From contig JBIQJD010000012.1 in assembly GCA_044507695.1 (NCBI GenBank), positions 41,154 through 105,153 of the forward strand: a stretch of DNA of 64,000 nt, written 5' to 3'. Below are positions 18,287 through 26,776 of the stretch, piece by piece; the stretch's first letter is position 1; every line of letters starts with the position of its first letter. The translations under genes and the position numbers were made by a program. Source of the stretch: JBIQJD01 sp044507695 (GTDB taxonomy: Bacteria; Bacteroidota; Ignavibacteria; Ignavibacteriales; Ignavibacteriaceae). The notes under the pieces are model-generated. The model saw only the letters and a program-made list of their open reading frames with translations, ran no database searches and had not been told where the DNA came from.

Positions 18287-18706
18287 TTAAAACGGCAGAT
18301 CATCATTTTCATCAATCTGCATATCTGCTTCTGCAGAAGATGCACCAAATTCTTCTCTGCTGGCGCTTTCACTGGCTGTGGAATCAAGTGGTATTATCCT
18401 TTCAGAAATAACTTCAGTCATATATCGTTTAATACCGTCCTTATCGGTATAATCTCTTTTTGTAAGACGTCCTTCAACGTAAACTTTTTTTCCTTTTTTC
18501 AGTGCTTCTTTCATATAATCGGATAGACTGAAGGAAACAATATTATGCCAGGTTGTTTCATTAACCCAATTTCCATCCTTGCCTTTGTAACTATGCGTAG
18601 TTGCCAGTGTAAAATTGGTAATTGAAACATTATTTGTTGTAAACCTGGTTTCAGCATCTTTTCCAAGATTGCCAATAAGCATAATCTTGTTTAATGAAAA
18701 TGCCAT
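18287..18706 (-). CDS. ssb: single-stranded DNA-binding protein
   Basis: A 139-residue SSB with an OB fold (residues 4-105): MLIGNLGKDAETRFT, WHNIVSF and GKKVYVEGRLTKRDYTDKDG. The acidic C-terminal tip ends DENDDLPF, the conserved peptide that recruits repair and replication partners. The gene is alone between the CorC-type gene and a terminator-bearing gap, preceded by GGAAAGGAAGG. Confidence 0.97.
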   Translation of the reverse strand: MAFSLNKIMLIGNLGKDAETRFTTNNVSITNFTLATTHSYKGKDGNWVNETTWHNIVSFSLSDYMKEALKKGKKVYVEGRLTKRDYTDKDGIKRYMTEVISERIIPLDSTASESASREEFGASSAEADMQIDENDDLPF

Positions 18707-18850
18707 TAGACCTTCCTTTCCTGGTTGAATGTAATTAAATGAATTTAATTATTATTTGATTCAGATACTATTCTGTACAAGTTTTCTTCTCTAAGTAAGA
18801 TAAAAAATCAATATACAGGAAAATATTTATCTCAGGAATCATTATAAAAT

Positions 18851-18878
18851 AAAAAAGCGGCAGATGGTTTTCCGCCGC
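18851..18878 (-). terminator. Rho-independent terminator of the SPOR lipoprotein gene
   Basis: On the minus strand GCGGC and GCCGC arms flank a 12-base loop and are followed directly by a run of six T (18851-18856 read on this strand). The element starts 23 bases after the stop at 18902, as expected for the leftward SPOR gene. Confidence 0.7.
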
Positions 18879-18901
18879 ATAAAATTATGGCTGCAATTAT
18901 T

Positions 18902-19330
18902 TTATTTTATAACCGTGAGAATCCACGCATCCTGGTAGGTTTTAGTTTTCCATAATTCATTTCTTACCTTCTCGGCTTCTGTACGTGTAGAAAATAAATC
19001 CGTTAACTGCACCACATACAGATTATTATCATTGCTGTATATAACAATTATATCTTTCTTTAATTTTTCACGGCTTGCTGCTGCAAAATCTTCAGCTTTC
19101 TCCTTTGTTGTAAATGCGCCAATCTGCACAATGTAATATTTATGAGTTTCCTGCGGTAAAAAAATTATTGGTTCATCCGGTTTCTTTACCTCTATGGTAT
19201 CTGCCGGAATTTCATCAAAAACATAAACGCTGTCCGCTGTATTGCTATCTTTCGTTGTTTCTTCAGAAGAAGAACATGAATATAAAAACAGAGATGTTGA
19301 TATTAGAATTGGAAAGATAAAATATTTCAT
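18902..19330 (-). CDS. SPOR domain lipoprotein
   Basis: A 142-residue protein. A signal peptide with lipobox LYSC puts the lipidated Cys at residue 19, followed by a Ser/Asp/Thr-rich linker. The C-terminal SPOR domain (about 65-142) reads KYYIVQIGAFTTKEKAEDFA and NLYVVQLTDLFSTRTEAEKV; SPOR domains bind denuded peptidoglycan, often at the septum. It is likely anchored in the outer membrane facing the periplasm. Followed by a clear terminator. Confidence 0.92.
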   Translation of the reverse strand: MKYFIFPILISTSLFLYSCSSSEETTKDSNTADSVYVFDEIPADTIEVKKPDEPIIFLPQETHKYYIVQIGAFTTKEKAEDFAAASREKLKKDIIVIYSNDNNLYVVQLTDLFSTRTEAEKVRNELWKTKTYQDAWILTVIK

Positions 19331-19528
19331 AGCAGTTAGATTTTTATAAGTTGTTATTCAAAATTAAATTACTTATCAGCAGGTAAGATTTCATTTCCCT
19401 TAAATTTATACCCTGTACATTTTATCAAATTACTTCCCATTAAATCAGGTATTGAACCGGAAATGACCGGCTTAATTTTAGTGAAACAAAGTTTTAGAAT
19501 CAAATGAGAATTAAAATTTAATCTCTCA

Positions 19529-20032
19529 TCATTCAATCGAAAAAAGTACTGTTCCCTTTTCAACAGGACTGCCCTCTTTTACCATTACATTTTTAATTAT
19601 TCCGGTTGCTGGTGCACGAAGATCATTCTCCATTTTCATTGCTTCAAGAATTATAATGGAATCACCCTGAACAACATTATCTCCAACATTCTTTTTAATC
19701 TTCAATATCATTCCCGGCATTGGAGCTTTCACTTCTGTTTTGTGTGAAGCGGCCTTGCTTGATTGCTCAAGAATTCTGATTGCTTTTTCCTGCAGCGCAG
19801 ATCTTACTATAGTTTCAATATTTCTTCCGTTTGTGTATATGCTGAAACTATTTCCATCAAGTTTTTTTGCGGAAAGATTGATAATCGTGTTTTCAATCTT
19901 TAATAGAAAAGTGTGTGAATTTAAAGAAGTTAATTTGTATTCAACAATTTTATCATCTATTGAAATCCTGTTCTCATCCAGCATTACAATTTTCTTTTTC
20001 TTACCATTTAATGTTACAATAAATTCACTCAT
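19529..20032 (-). CDS. biotin carboxyl carrier-type protein
   Basis: A 167-residue protein with a C-terminal biotinyl domain (about 95-167). The target lysine is in ILEAMKMENDLRAP, and it ends KGTVLFSIE. The N-terminal region is not the classic AccB N-terminus; it resembles the carrier part of propionyl/methylcrotonyl-CoA-type carboxylases, which are often split here. It starts inside the last codons of the biotin carboxylase gene (8-base overlap), so the two are coupled. No carboxyltransferase gene is nearby; it may be elsewhere. Confidence 0.9.
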   Translation of the reverse strand: MSEFIVTLNGKKKKIVMLDENRISIDDKIVEYKLTSLNSHTFLLKIENTIINLSAKKLDGNSFSIYTNGRNIETIVRSALQEKAIRILEQSSKAASHKTEVKAPMPGMILKIKKNVGDNVVQGDSIIILEAMKMENDLRAPATGIIKNVMVKEGSPVEKGTVLFSIE

Positions 20033-21509
20033 GAATCTGTCTCAGCCAGTTGCTTGATGATTTCGTTTTTCCATTCAGCGTAATTGAATCAGGTTGATTC
20101 TTTAAGATGACTGAAAGAACTGCCGCTGCATTTTCAATTTGGTTCCGGTTTTCTTCTTCCCGGGTAAGTTTCTCTAAATTATTTTCAACATAATTAATAT
20201 TGATATTCCCGCTTCTGAAATTTTCATCAGCTAAAATATTTTTAAGAAAAGGAATATTATTCACAACCCCGGCAATATGATATTCTGACAATGCACGAAG
20301 CATTCGTTCAACCGCTTCATCACGGGTTGAAGCATAACAAATTAATTTTGAAATCATCGGATCATAGTGAACAGAAATTTCAGAACCGGTACTGAACCCA
20401 CCATCAACCCTTACACCGGGACCAGATGGAATTCTGTAATCAAATATTTTTCCGGTAGATGGCAGAAAATTATTTTCAGGATCTTCCGCATATATTCTGC
20501 ACTCAATTGCATGGCCGGAAATTCTTAAATCACTCTGTTTAAATGATAGTTTATTACCAACAGCAATTGAAATTTGTTCTTTAACAAGATCAATATCAGT
20601 TATCAGTTCAGTAACAGGATGTTCAACCTGCAGGCGTGTGTTCATTTCCAGGAAATAAAAATTTTTATCCGCATCCATCAGCAGTTCAATTGTTCCCGCG
20701 TTATAATATCCACAGGCTTTTGCTGCGTTAACAGCCGCTTCGGTTATCTTTGCCCTCGTTGCTTCATCAACAAAAGAGGAAGGTGCTTCTTCAATAATTT
20801 TCTGATGCCTTCGCTGAATCGAACATTCACGTTCAAAAAGATGTGCATAGTTTCCATGTTTATCTGCAATAACCTGAACTTCAATATGACGCGGGTTTTC
20901 AATATACTTTTCAATGTAAACAGAATCATCCGCAAAAGCTTTCAATGCTTCTCTTTGAATTGCTTCAAATGAATTTTGAAATTCTTCCGGAGAAAAAACT
21001 TTGCGCATTCCTTTTCCGCCGCCGCCGGCAGATGCTTTTAACAAAACGGGAAATCCAATTTCTTCTGCAGTCTTTAAACCATCTTCAAGATTTTTAATTG
21101 CTTCAGTTGACCCTGGAACAATTGGAACACCGTGTTTCTTCATTAAAGAACGTGCTGCTGTTTTGCTTCCCATCATTTTAACTGATGATGATGAAGGCCC
21201 GATAAATTCAATTCCTGAACTTTCAACCTCAGAAATAAAATTAGCATTCTCCGAAAAAAATCCGTAACCCGGGTGGATTGCATCAGCATTAATTTTTTTA
21301 GCGAGGTTTATTATTTTATCTTTATTAAGGTAGGATTGTGATGCCCGACCTTCACCAATAAAGTAAGCTTCATCAGCATATTTAACATGATCAGAAGTTT
21401 GATCAGCTTCAGAATATACGGCTGCAGAAGTAATTCCTAATTCTCTGCATGCACGAATAATTCTTACAGCTATTTCTCCCCGGTTAGCAATTAAAATTTT
21501 TTTAAACAT
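20025..21509 (-). CDS. accC: biotin carboxylase subunit of an acyl-CoA carboxylase
   Basis: A 494-residue ATP-grasp carboxylase that makes carboxybiotin from bicarbonate and ATP. It begins FKKILIANRGEIAVRIIRAC, has the glycine-rich KASAGGGGKGMRKV (about 160), and FLEMNTRLQVEHPVTE (about 290), then the C-terminal HAIECRIYAEDP region. About 45 residues beyond the AccC core extend the C-terminus, a feature of propionyl-CoA or methylcrotonyl-CoA type carboxylases. With the coupled carrier protein it forms a two-gene version of a PccA-like subunit; which acyl-CoA is used is not shown. The gene symbol is for the subunit type. Confidence 0.9.
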   Translation of the reverse strand: MFKKILIANRGEIAVRIIRACRELGITSAAVYSEADQTSDHVKYADEAYFIGEGRASQSYLNKDKIINLAKKINADAIHPGYGFFSENANFISEVESSGIEFIGPSSSSVKMMGSKTAARSLMKKHGVPIVPGSTEAIKNLEDGLKTAEEIGFPVLLKASAGGGGKGMRKVFSPEEFQNSFEAIQREALKAFADDSVYIEKYIENPRHIEVQVIADKHGNYAHLFERECSIQRRHQKIIEEAPSSFVDEATRAKITEAAVNAAKACGYYNAGTIELLMDADKNFYFLEMNTRLQVEHPVTELITDIDLVKEQISIAVGNKLSFKQSDLRISGHAIECRIYAEDPENNFLPSTGKIFDYRIPSGPGVRVDGGFSTGSEISVHYDPMISKLICYASTRDEAVERMLRALSEYHIAGVVNNIPFLKNILADENFRSGNININYVENNLEKLTREEENRNQIENAAAVLSVILKNQPDSITLNGKTKSSSNWLRQIHE

Positions 21510-21529
21510 ATTCCGGTTGATTGATGAAA

Positions 21530-23878
21530 TTATTTCAACTCAGCAATTGTAATACCATCCCCTCCAAGCTCAATTGGTGCAAAATAAAAATTTTTTACTT
21601 TATCGTGATTCTTTAAAATATCTTTTACTGTTTTTTTCAAAGCGCCGGTGCCTTTGCCATGCAGAATTTCAACCCGTTCAAGTCCGGAAGTATAAGCATC
21701 ATCAACAAATCGAATCACTTCAAATTCAGCTTCTTCCGGTTTTTCACCGCGTATATCAATGCGCATCTTTGGCATGCTTTTATAAATTTCTCCTGAAGAA
21801 ACAGAATCAAGAATTTTTTGTTTATCTTTTTTAGCAGGAATTAATTCATCAAGAGAAACCAGCATTTTTAATGAACCAACAGAAATTATCCCTTTATTTT
21901 TTTCCGGGTGAACATCGGTTAATCTGCCTGTTGTTTCCGTATTTTTAATTTGAACATAATCACCAGCATTAAATTCATATTTCTGCTGCTGAACTTCTTC
22001 TTCCTTAAAAATATTTTTATTAGTTGATTTAAGCTCCTTAATAATATTCTGGCTTGATTTAATTATCTCCGGCTTTGCACTTGATTCTTTCAACTCCTTA
22101 ATAACATGTTCTATTTTTTTGTTTATTCCTTTCAAATATTCATCAGCTTCTTCTTTAGCTTTTTTAAGGATATTTTTCTTTTCTCTATCAAGCTTTTCAA
22201 CATTTCTTCTGTAAAGATTTGAAAGTCCTGCCAGTCTTGAATTTTCAATCTCAAGCTGCTTTAACCTTTGTTCAAGCTTTTTTGATTTTGCTTCAATCTC
22301 AACAAGAAAATTTTCAACTTTGTGTTTATCTGCATCCAGATATTCAGAAGCAAGTTTAAGAAATTTCTCCTCAAATCCTATCCTTCGTGCAACTTCAAAA
22401 GCATAGCTTGATCCAGGAATACCTTGCTTAAACAAATAAGTTGGTTTAAGATTTTCATTATCAAATTCCATTGCAGCATTTTCAAATCCCGGCAGATCAT
22501 TTGCAATTAATTTTAATCCGCCGTGATGGGTTGATGCAAGCACCGTAGCATTTCTATCACGCAGTGAAATTAAGGTTGCAGCAGCTAAAGCTGAACCTTC
22601 GGCTGGATCAGTTCCGGTACCAATTTCATCAAGCAGAACTAAAGATTGTTCATCAGCCGCATCAAGTATTTTATTTATGTTTGATAGATGAGAACTGAAT
22701 GTAGAAAGATCATCTTCAATGGATTGTTCATCTCCAATATCTACAAGAATTTTTTTAAAGAAATGAAAGTTTGAATCCGGATCTGCCGGAATATGAATTC
22801 CTGAATTAACCAATAATGAAAGTAGCCCCGCGGTTTTAAGTACAACGGTTTTTCCACCTGCGTTTGGTCCGGTAATCAGTACAACTTTTTTCTCATCAAT
22901 TTTTAGATTTAAAGGAACAGTAGAATTTTTTCCTATTTTTTTATAAAGGATAGGATGACGTGCATCTTTAAGATAAAATGGCTGATGATCATTTATCGTT
23001 GGAAATGAACCAATTACTTCTATTGAATATTTTGCCCGTGCAAAAATTGAATCAATATGTGAAATTACAGTTAAAGAATTTTTCAATTCAGAACTGTATT
23101 CACCTATTTTTTTTGTTAGTTCTCGGAGCAGTCTTTCAATCTCTCGTTTCTCAGCAAATGAAAGAGAAATAATTTCATTATTCAGTTCAAGTGTTTCTTC
23201 CGGTTCAATGTAAACTGTTTGTCCGGTGGAAGATTCTGAATGAATAAATCCTCTGATATGGCGTTTGTGTTCAGCTTTAACGGGAATAACAACTCTGCCG
23301 TCACGCAGAGTTAGATATTCTTCTCTAACGATGTCTTTTTCAGAAAGTGATTTCACCAATCTGTTAACGGATTTTATAAGATCATCTCTCAGTTCATTTA
23401 TTTCTTTTTTTATCTCTGCAAGTTTCGGGCTTGCATTATCTCTAACTTCACCGTTTTCATTTATTACTTTTTGAATATGATGTTCAAATACTTTATCAAC
23501 AAATAATTTTGAAGAAAAAGCCGCCAGATCAGGTGCATCGTTTATATTACTTTTTAAATATGTAAAAAGATTTCTTGATACAACTGCAAGCCTGTAAATA
23601 TCAAGAATTTTTTTACTCTCAAGAATTGAACCTTCAATTGTACTGGTTGATAATGCAAGTTCTAAATTAGGAAGATATTCAATCGGCGGATGAACATTTT
23701 TAATCAGCACTTCTTTAGCCTGAGAAACAAGCCTGCCTTCACTGACAGCATAAGATAACTGATCAGCAGGAGTTAGTGCAAGCAGTTCTTCCTTACCCTT
23801 CTCTGTGCTGCAGTATTTTGAAATGTATTGCAGAACTTTTGGATATTCTAATTTGTCAAGAACAGTAGTAGAAATCAT
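21530..23878 (-). CDS. mutS2: endonuclease MutS2
   Basis: A 782-residue MutS family protein lacking the mismatch-recognition domain. The core and ATPase domains contain Walker A in VLITGPNAGGKTVVLKTAG and Walker B in LVLLDEIGTGTDPAEGSAL (about residues 330-420), with an STHHGGLKL switch. A long coiled-coil stretch (about 520-620) precedes a C-terminal Smr nuclease-like domain with DIRGEKPEEAEF and EILHGKGTGALKK. In B. subtilis MutS2 acts in ribosome rescue and suppresses recombination in other bacteria. It overlaps the cvpA-like gene by four bases (ATGA). Confidence 0.95.
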   Translation of the reverse strand: MISTTVLDKLEYPKVLQYISKYCSTEKGKEELLALTPADQLSYAVSEGRLVSQAKEVLIKNVHPPIEYLPNLELALSTSTIEGSILESKKILDIYRLAVVSRNLFTYLKSNINDAPDLAAFSSKLFVDKVFEHHIQKVINENGEVRDNASPKLAEIKKEINELRDDLIKSVNRLVKSLSEKDIVREEYLTLRDGRVVIPVKAEHKRHIRGFIHSESSTGQTVYIEPEETLELNNEIISLSFAEKREIERLLRELTKKIGEYSSELKNSLTVISHIDSIFARAKYSIEVIGSFPTINDHQPFYLKDARHPILYKKIGKNSTVPLNLKIDEKKVVLITGPNAGGKTVVLKTAGLLSLLVNSGIHIPADPDSNFHFFKKILVDIGDEQSIEDDLSTFSSHLSNINKILDAADEQSLVLLDEIGTGTDPAEGSALAAATLISLRDRNATVLASTHHGGLKLIANDLPGFENAAMEFDNENLKPTYLFKQGIPGSSYAFEVARRIGFEEKFLKLASEYLDADKHKVENFLVEIEAKSKKLEQRLKQLEIENSRLAGLSNLYRRNVEKLDREKKNILKKAKEEADEYLKGINKKIEHVIKELKESSAKPEIIKSSQNIIKELKSTNKNIFKEEEVQQQKYEFNAGDYVQIKNTETTGRLTDVHPEKNKGIISVGSLKMLVSLDELIPAKKDKQKILDSVSSGEIYKSMPKMRIDIRGEKPEEAEFEVIRFVDDAYTSGLERVEILHGKGTGALKKTVKDILKNHDKVKNFYFAPIELGGDGITIAELK

Positions 23879-24396
23879 TTCAGCGTATCTTTATCGTTTA
23901 TATAATCTTTAATTATTTTTTTAGTTTCCGGAGTGTAGCTGCTCAGGTAATCAATTGTATATGGAATTACATTATAAACGCGCTTATATAAAAGTGATTT
24001 TTTTTGCATTGCATCATCAGGGACAGTAAAAACATTGAGCAGAAAAAAAACTGCACTCATAAAAAATAAAATCTGGATTGCTCCCACAATTCCACCAACC
24101 AACTGGTTAATAATGTTATTAACTCTATCAAATGGATGAACCAATCTTTTTATAATTGCAAAGATCAGGAGTACGGTAACGAAGATTAATATGCCGGCTA
24201 AAATTTCAGCGAGGTAAATTTCAATTCCGAGAAAGTCTTCAATGAAACTGCCAAAGCTGAAGGCGAATTTTATGGCGAGAAAAATTCCGATTATAAATCC
24301 GATCAATCCTATAATCTTCCTGACAAATCCATCTTTAAAGCCGAGGATAAAACCAACAAGCAGCACCGCAACAATGATTAGATCTAATATGCTCAA
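23875..24396 (-). CDS. CvpA family membrane protein
   Basis: A 173-residue protein with four hydrophobic segments (about 3-22, 25-50, 60-85, 100-125), starting MSILDLIIVAVLLVGFILGF as in colicin V production-type proteins. The motif GFKDGFVRKIIGLIG is characteristic. CvpA homologues are linked to envelope homeostasis, but no biochemical function is agreed. It overlaps mutS2 and lies 21 bases from yqeY. Confidence 0.85.
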   Translation of the reverse strand: MSILDLIIVAVLLVGFILGFKDGFVRKIIGLIGFIIGIFLAIKFAFSFGSFIEDFLGIEIYLAEILAGILIFVTVLLIFAIIKRLVHPFDRVNNIINQLVGGIVGAIQILFFMSAVFFLLNVFTVPDDAMQKKSLLYKRVYNVIPYTIDYLSSYTPETKKIIKDYINDKDTLK

Positions 24397-24417
24397 ATTT
24401 TTTTTCTAAGATATAAA

Positions 24418-24867
24418 TTAATTTCCGAGATAATTTTCAACTGCACTTTTAACAATCTTACCGTCTGCTTTTCCTTTCAATTCTTTCATCACTGCGGGCA
24501 TTAATTTAGGAAAATCTTCTTTTGATTTAGCACCTAACTCTTCCGCAATTCTCCGGACTTCAATATTAATTTCTTCTTCATTAAGCTGTTTGGGAAGGTA
24601 ATTCAAAATGATATTTAATTCTGCTTCCTCTTTCTTAGCAAGTTCTTCCCTTCCGGCATTTCTGAATTGTTCTATCGAATCCTTTCTTTTTTTTGCGGCG
24701 GTGCTTAACATTTTTATTTCTTCATCGGGTGTAAGTTCTTTTCCTGTTCCGCTTTTTTCAAACTCAAGTATAAGAGCGCGAATGGACCGGATAGTTTCTA
24801 GTTTAAGTTTATCACCGGATTTCATCGCTTCTTTCATATCCTGATTTATTCTCTCTTTTAAATTCAT
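24418..24867 (-). CDS. GatB/YqeY domain protein
   Basis: A 149-residue protein of the YqeY family, related to the C-terminal tail domain of GatB. It has the N-terminal MNLKERINQDMKEAMKSGDK and LNYLPKQLNEEEINIEVRR, and ends with KSAVENYLGN. In tRNA-dependent amidotransferases the domain binds tRNA, but stand-alone members have no settled role. It lies 21 bases from cvpA, and the terminator downstream of exbD separates it from the Tol genes. Confidence 0.93.
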   Translation of the reverse strand: MNLKERINQDMKEAMKSGDKLKLETIRSIRALILEFEKSGTGKELTPDEEIKMLSTAAKKRKDSIEQFRNAGREELAKKEEAELNIILNYLPKQLNEEEINIEVRRIAEELGAKSKEDFPKLMPAVMKELKGKADGKIVKSAVENYLGN

Positions 24868-24884
24868 TTTATCCTCTAAATTGA

Positions 24885-24911
24885 AAAGGCAGGTTAATTG
24901 AACCTGCCTTT
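24885..24911 (-). terminator. terminator-like hairpin after the exbD gene
   Basis: A perfect inverted repeat with 11-base arms, AAAGGCAGGTT and AACCTGCCTTT, around the 5-base loop aattg. It lies 27 bases beyond the exbD stop. Read leftward the stem ends in CCTTTTC, so the T tract is short; the repeat could terminate both ways. Confidence 0.65.
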
Positions 24912-24937
24912 AATTTCTCAAAAATATTTTAGCAAAA

Positions 24938-25351
24938 TTATATTCGTATTGTAGCAGAATAATTAATACGCAGGCAGTATGCTTTTCTTAATTCCTGTTG
25001 AATATCTGTAACAAGTCCCATATCCGAATTTTTATCAACTCTTAATGAAACTATAATGTTCGGCAGTTCCTGTCTCTTAGCATACATAATTGATTGAACT
25101 TCTTCCAATCTGACTATGCTGTCATTTATCTGGATTCTGCCATCCTTACCAATCCAAAGATAAGAAACAAGTCTCTTGTTCTCAATCTTCTCAATTGCCT
25201 GGGCTTCAGGTAATTTGAATTCAACAAGCACATCAACTTCACGAAGAGTAGTAACAACCATAAAAAACATTAGAAGCATAAATACTATATCGGGCATCGA
25301 TGTAGTTGGTATTTCCTGCTTTGTAGTGGCTCTTCTTTTTTCAAACTTCAT
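24938..25351 (-). CDS. ExbD/TolR family biopolymer transport protein
   Basis: A 137-residue protein with one N-terminal transmembrane helix (about 20-40) preceded by the basic N-terminus KFEKRRATTKQEIPTTSMPD; the Asp in MPDIVFMLLMFF matches the proton-path Asp of ExbD/TolR. A periplasmic domain (about 50-137) ends LRINYSATIRI. It is the second of two tandem ExbD-like genes after the TolQ-like channel and before the terminator. Confidence 0.92.
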   Translation of the reverse strand: MKFEKRRATTKQEIPTTSMPDIVFMLLMFFMVVTTLREVDVLVEFKLPEAQAIEKIENKRLVSYLWIGKDGRIQINDSIVRLEEVQSIMYAKRQELPNIIVSLRVDKNSDMGLVTDIQQELRKAYCLRINYSATIRI

Positions 25352-25366
25352 AAATTAAATCCTTAT

Positions 25367-25897
25367 TTATTTGGCTCCTTCTGGTTCGGCAATTGATATT
25401 GTAATAGGGATTTTTTCTTTAACAACATCCTGATCTTCGGCTTGTAAATCGTTATACTTTCTTCCATAGTTCTGGTTAGAATATTCATCCCGCACTTCAA
25501 AATAAGCCTGCTTCACCTGATCAAGCGCTTGTATATATAGATTATAATTTGTCTTCCTGTCAGTTTTAACAGATACAATCAGTTTTTTGTTTGAAGGCAA
25601 TTCAATTTTAGAAATTATTCTTGGTTTAAGATTTGGTTTTATCTGCTGAACTGAAGTTGGTGTTCCATCAACTAAAACATCACCATTTTCATTAATAAGA
25701 ATTGCCGCCATTCTATCCTTTGAAATTTCAACGGTCTCAACGTCTTCAACATATTCCGGCAAGGTTAATCCAATACCAGTATCAACATCTATAACGGTTG
25801 AAACCAGAAAGAATAAGAGCAGCAGAAAAGCAAGATCAGCCTGAGAAGCTGTGGGAATCTCTGCACTCCTCATCCCTCTTTTTTTAATAAAAGCCAT
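25367..25897 (-). CDS. ExbD/TolR family biopolymer transport protein, first copy
   Basis: A 176-residue paralogue of the following gene. It has the N-terminal KKRGMRSAEIPTASQADLAF, with the membrane Asp in QADLAFLLLLFFL, then a periplasmic domain. It is 40 residues longer than the second copy, with a Glu/Asp/Lys-rich C-terminal part. It follows the channel protein by 22 bases. Pairs of ExbD proteins with one TolQ/ExbB channel are known in Bacteroidota-type envelopes; whether the two form one heteromer is inference. Confidence 0.93.
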   Translation of the reverse strand: MAFIKKRGMRSAEIPTASQADLAFLLLLFFLVSTVIDVDTGIGLTLPEYVEDVETVEISKDRMAAILINENGDVLVDGTPTSVQQIKPNLKPRIISKIELPSNKKLIVSVKTDRKTNYNLYIQALDQVKQAYFEVRDEYSNQNYGRKYNDLQAEDQDVVKEKIPITISIAEPEGAK

Positions 25898-25919
25898 AGT
25901 AATTCCTTCTTAGAAAAAT

Positions 25920-26615
25920 TTACTTTTTATGTTCCTTATATTCATATAACGCATCTATAAGTTCCACAGAAGCTTCTTCCATATCACCAACCAGGCGGTC
26001 AATTCTGGATATAAAATAGTTATAGAATACCTGCAGAATCATAGCAACTACCAGACCGAATAATGTTGTTAACAGCGCAATAGAAATACCTTCAGCAACG
26101 ATTGCAGGAGAAATCTGCGCAGCTTCTTTAATAGCATCAAAAGCTTCAATCATTCCTTGTACGGTACCGGTAAAACCAAGCATGGGAGCGAGAGTAATAA
26201 AAGTAGAAATCCAGATGAGTCCTCTTTCAAGGAATCCCATTTCAATTCCGCCATAAGCAACAATAGCTTTTTCAGCAGCGTCAAGTCCTTCATCAACTCT
26301 TAATAAACCTGCATGAAAAACTGATGCAACAGGGCCGCGGGTATTTGCACAAACTTCTTTAGCAGCTTCCACTCCGCCTTCTTCCAAAGACTTTCTAACC
26401 TTTACAATAAATTTTTTGGTATTAACACTTGCACGGGAAAGAGTATACATTCTTTCAATACAAAATGCTAAACCAATAACCAAGCTAGCTAAAATAGGAT
26501 GCATAAAAAATCCGCCGGCAGTGTATTTATCTGCAAGCCAGTTTAATGTACCTCCATCATTAGCCGCTTGAGCTAAAACACTTAGAGTTGACGAAATAAT
26601 TCCTGATAATTCCAT
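25920..26615 (-). CDS. MotA/TolQ/ExbB proton channel protein
   Basis: A 231-residue inner-membrane protein with three transmembrane helices (about 35-55, 135-155, 170-195) of the TolQ/ExbB family. Key stretches are GGFFMHPILASLVIGLAFC, FTGTVQGMIEAFDAI and EGISIALLTTLFGLVVAM, which hold the small-residue pore helices. It uses the proton gradient with the two ExbD proteins downstream to energise an outer-membrane task. No TonB or TolA/TolB gene is next to it. A good sigma-70-like promoter and a strong GGAGGTCA ribosome site precede it. Confidence 0.94.
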   Translation of the reverse strand: MELSGIISSTLSVLAQAANDGGTLNWLADKYTAGGFFMHPILASLVIGLAFCIERMYTLSRASVNTKKFIVKVRKSLEEGGVEAAKEVCANTRGPVASVFHAGLLRVDEGLDAAEKAIVAYGGIEMGFLERGLIWISTFITLAPMLGFTGTVQGMIEAFDAIKEAAQISPAIVAEGISIALLTTLFGLVVAMILQVFYNYFISRIDRLVGDMEEASVELIDALYEYKEHKK

Positions 26616-26695
26616 AAAGAGTGACCTCCTAATTTATATAATTGACATCAAAGGAGAGAGAAGCTCCCGTACAATTCATTAAAAAATATGGTGCT

Positions 26696-26724
26696 ACAAT
26701 AAACATTTCGAAAAACAAAGTCAA
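26696..26724 (-). promoter_or_regulatory. candidate promoter of the TolQ/ExbD operon
   Basis: On the minus strand TTGACT (26719-26724) is followed after exactly 17 bases by TATTGT (26696-26701), close to the TTGACA-N17-TATAAT consensus. It lies 81 bases before the channel gene. No experimental start site is known. Confidence 0.5.
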
Positions 26725-26737
26725 TAATATATTTAAC

Positions 26738-26776
26738 CTGAAAACACTTGATATGCGTCAGAATCAAGTATTTCAG
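26738..26776 (-). terminator. hairpin over the stop of the SDR gene
   Basis: CTGAAAACACTTGAT and ATCAAGTATTTCAG form a nearly perfect stem of about 14 base pairs with one bulge, overlapping the stop codon of the SDR gene. No strong T tract follows, so termination is possible but not certain. Confidence 0.45.

Noticed and set aside
19369..19563. A 64-codon leftward frame between the biotin carrier and SPOR genes
   Set aside because: It starts inside the end of the carrier gene in another frame, has no ribosome site, and no family match; the composition is not decisive.
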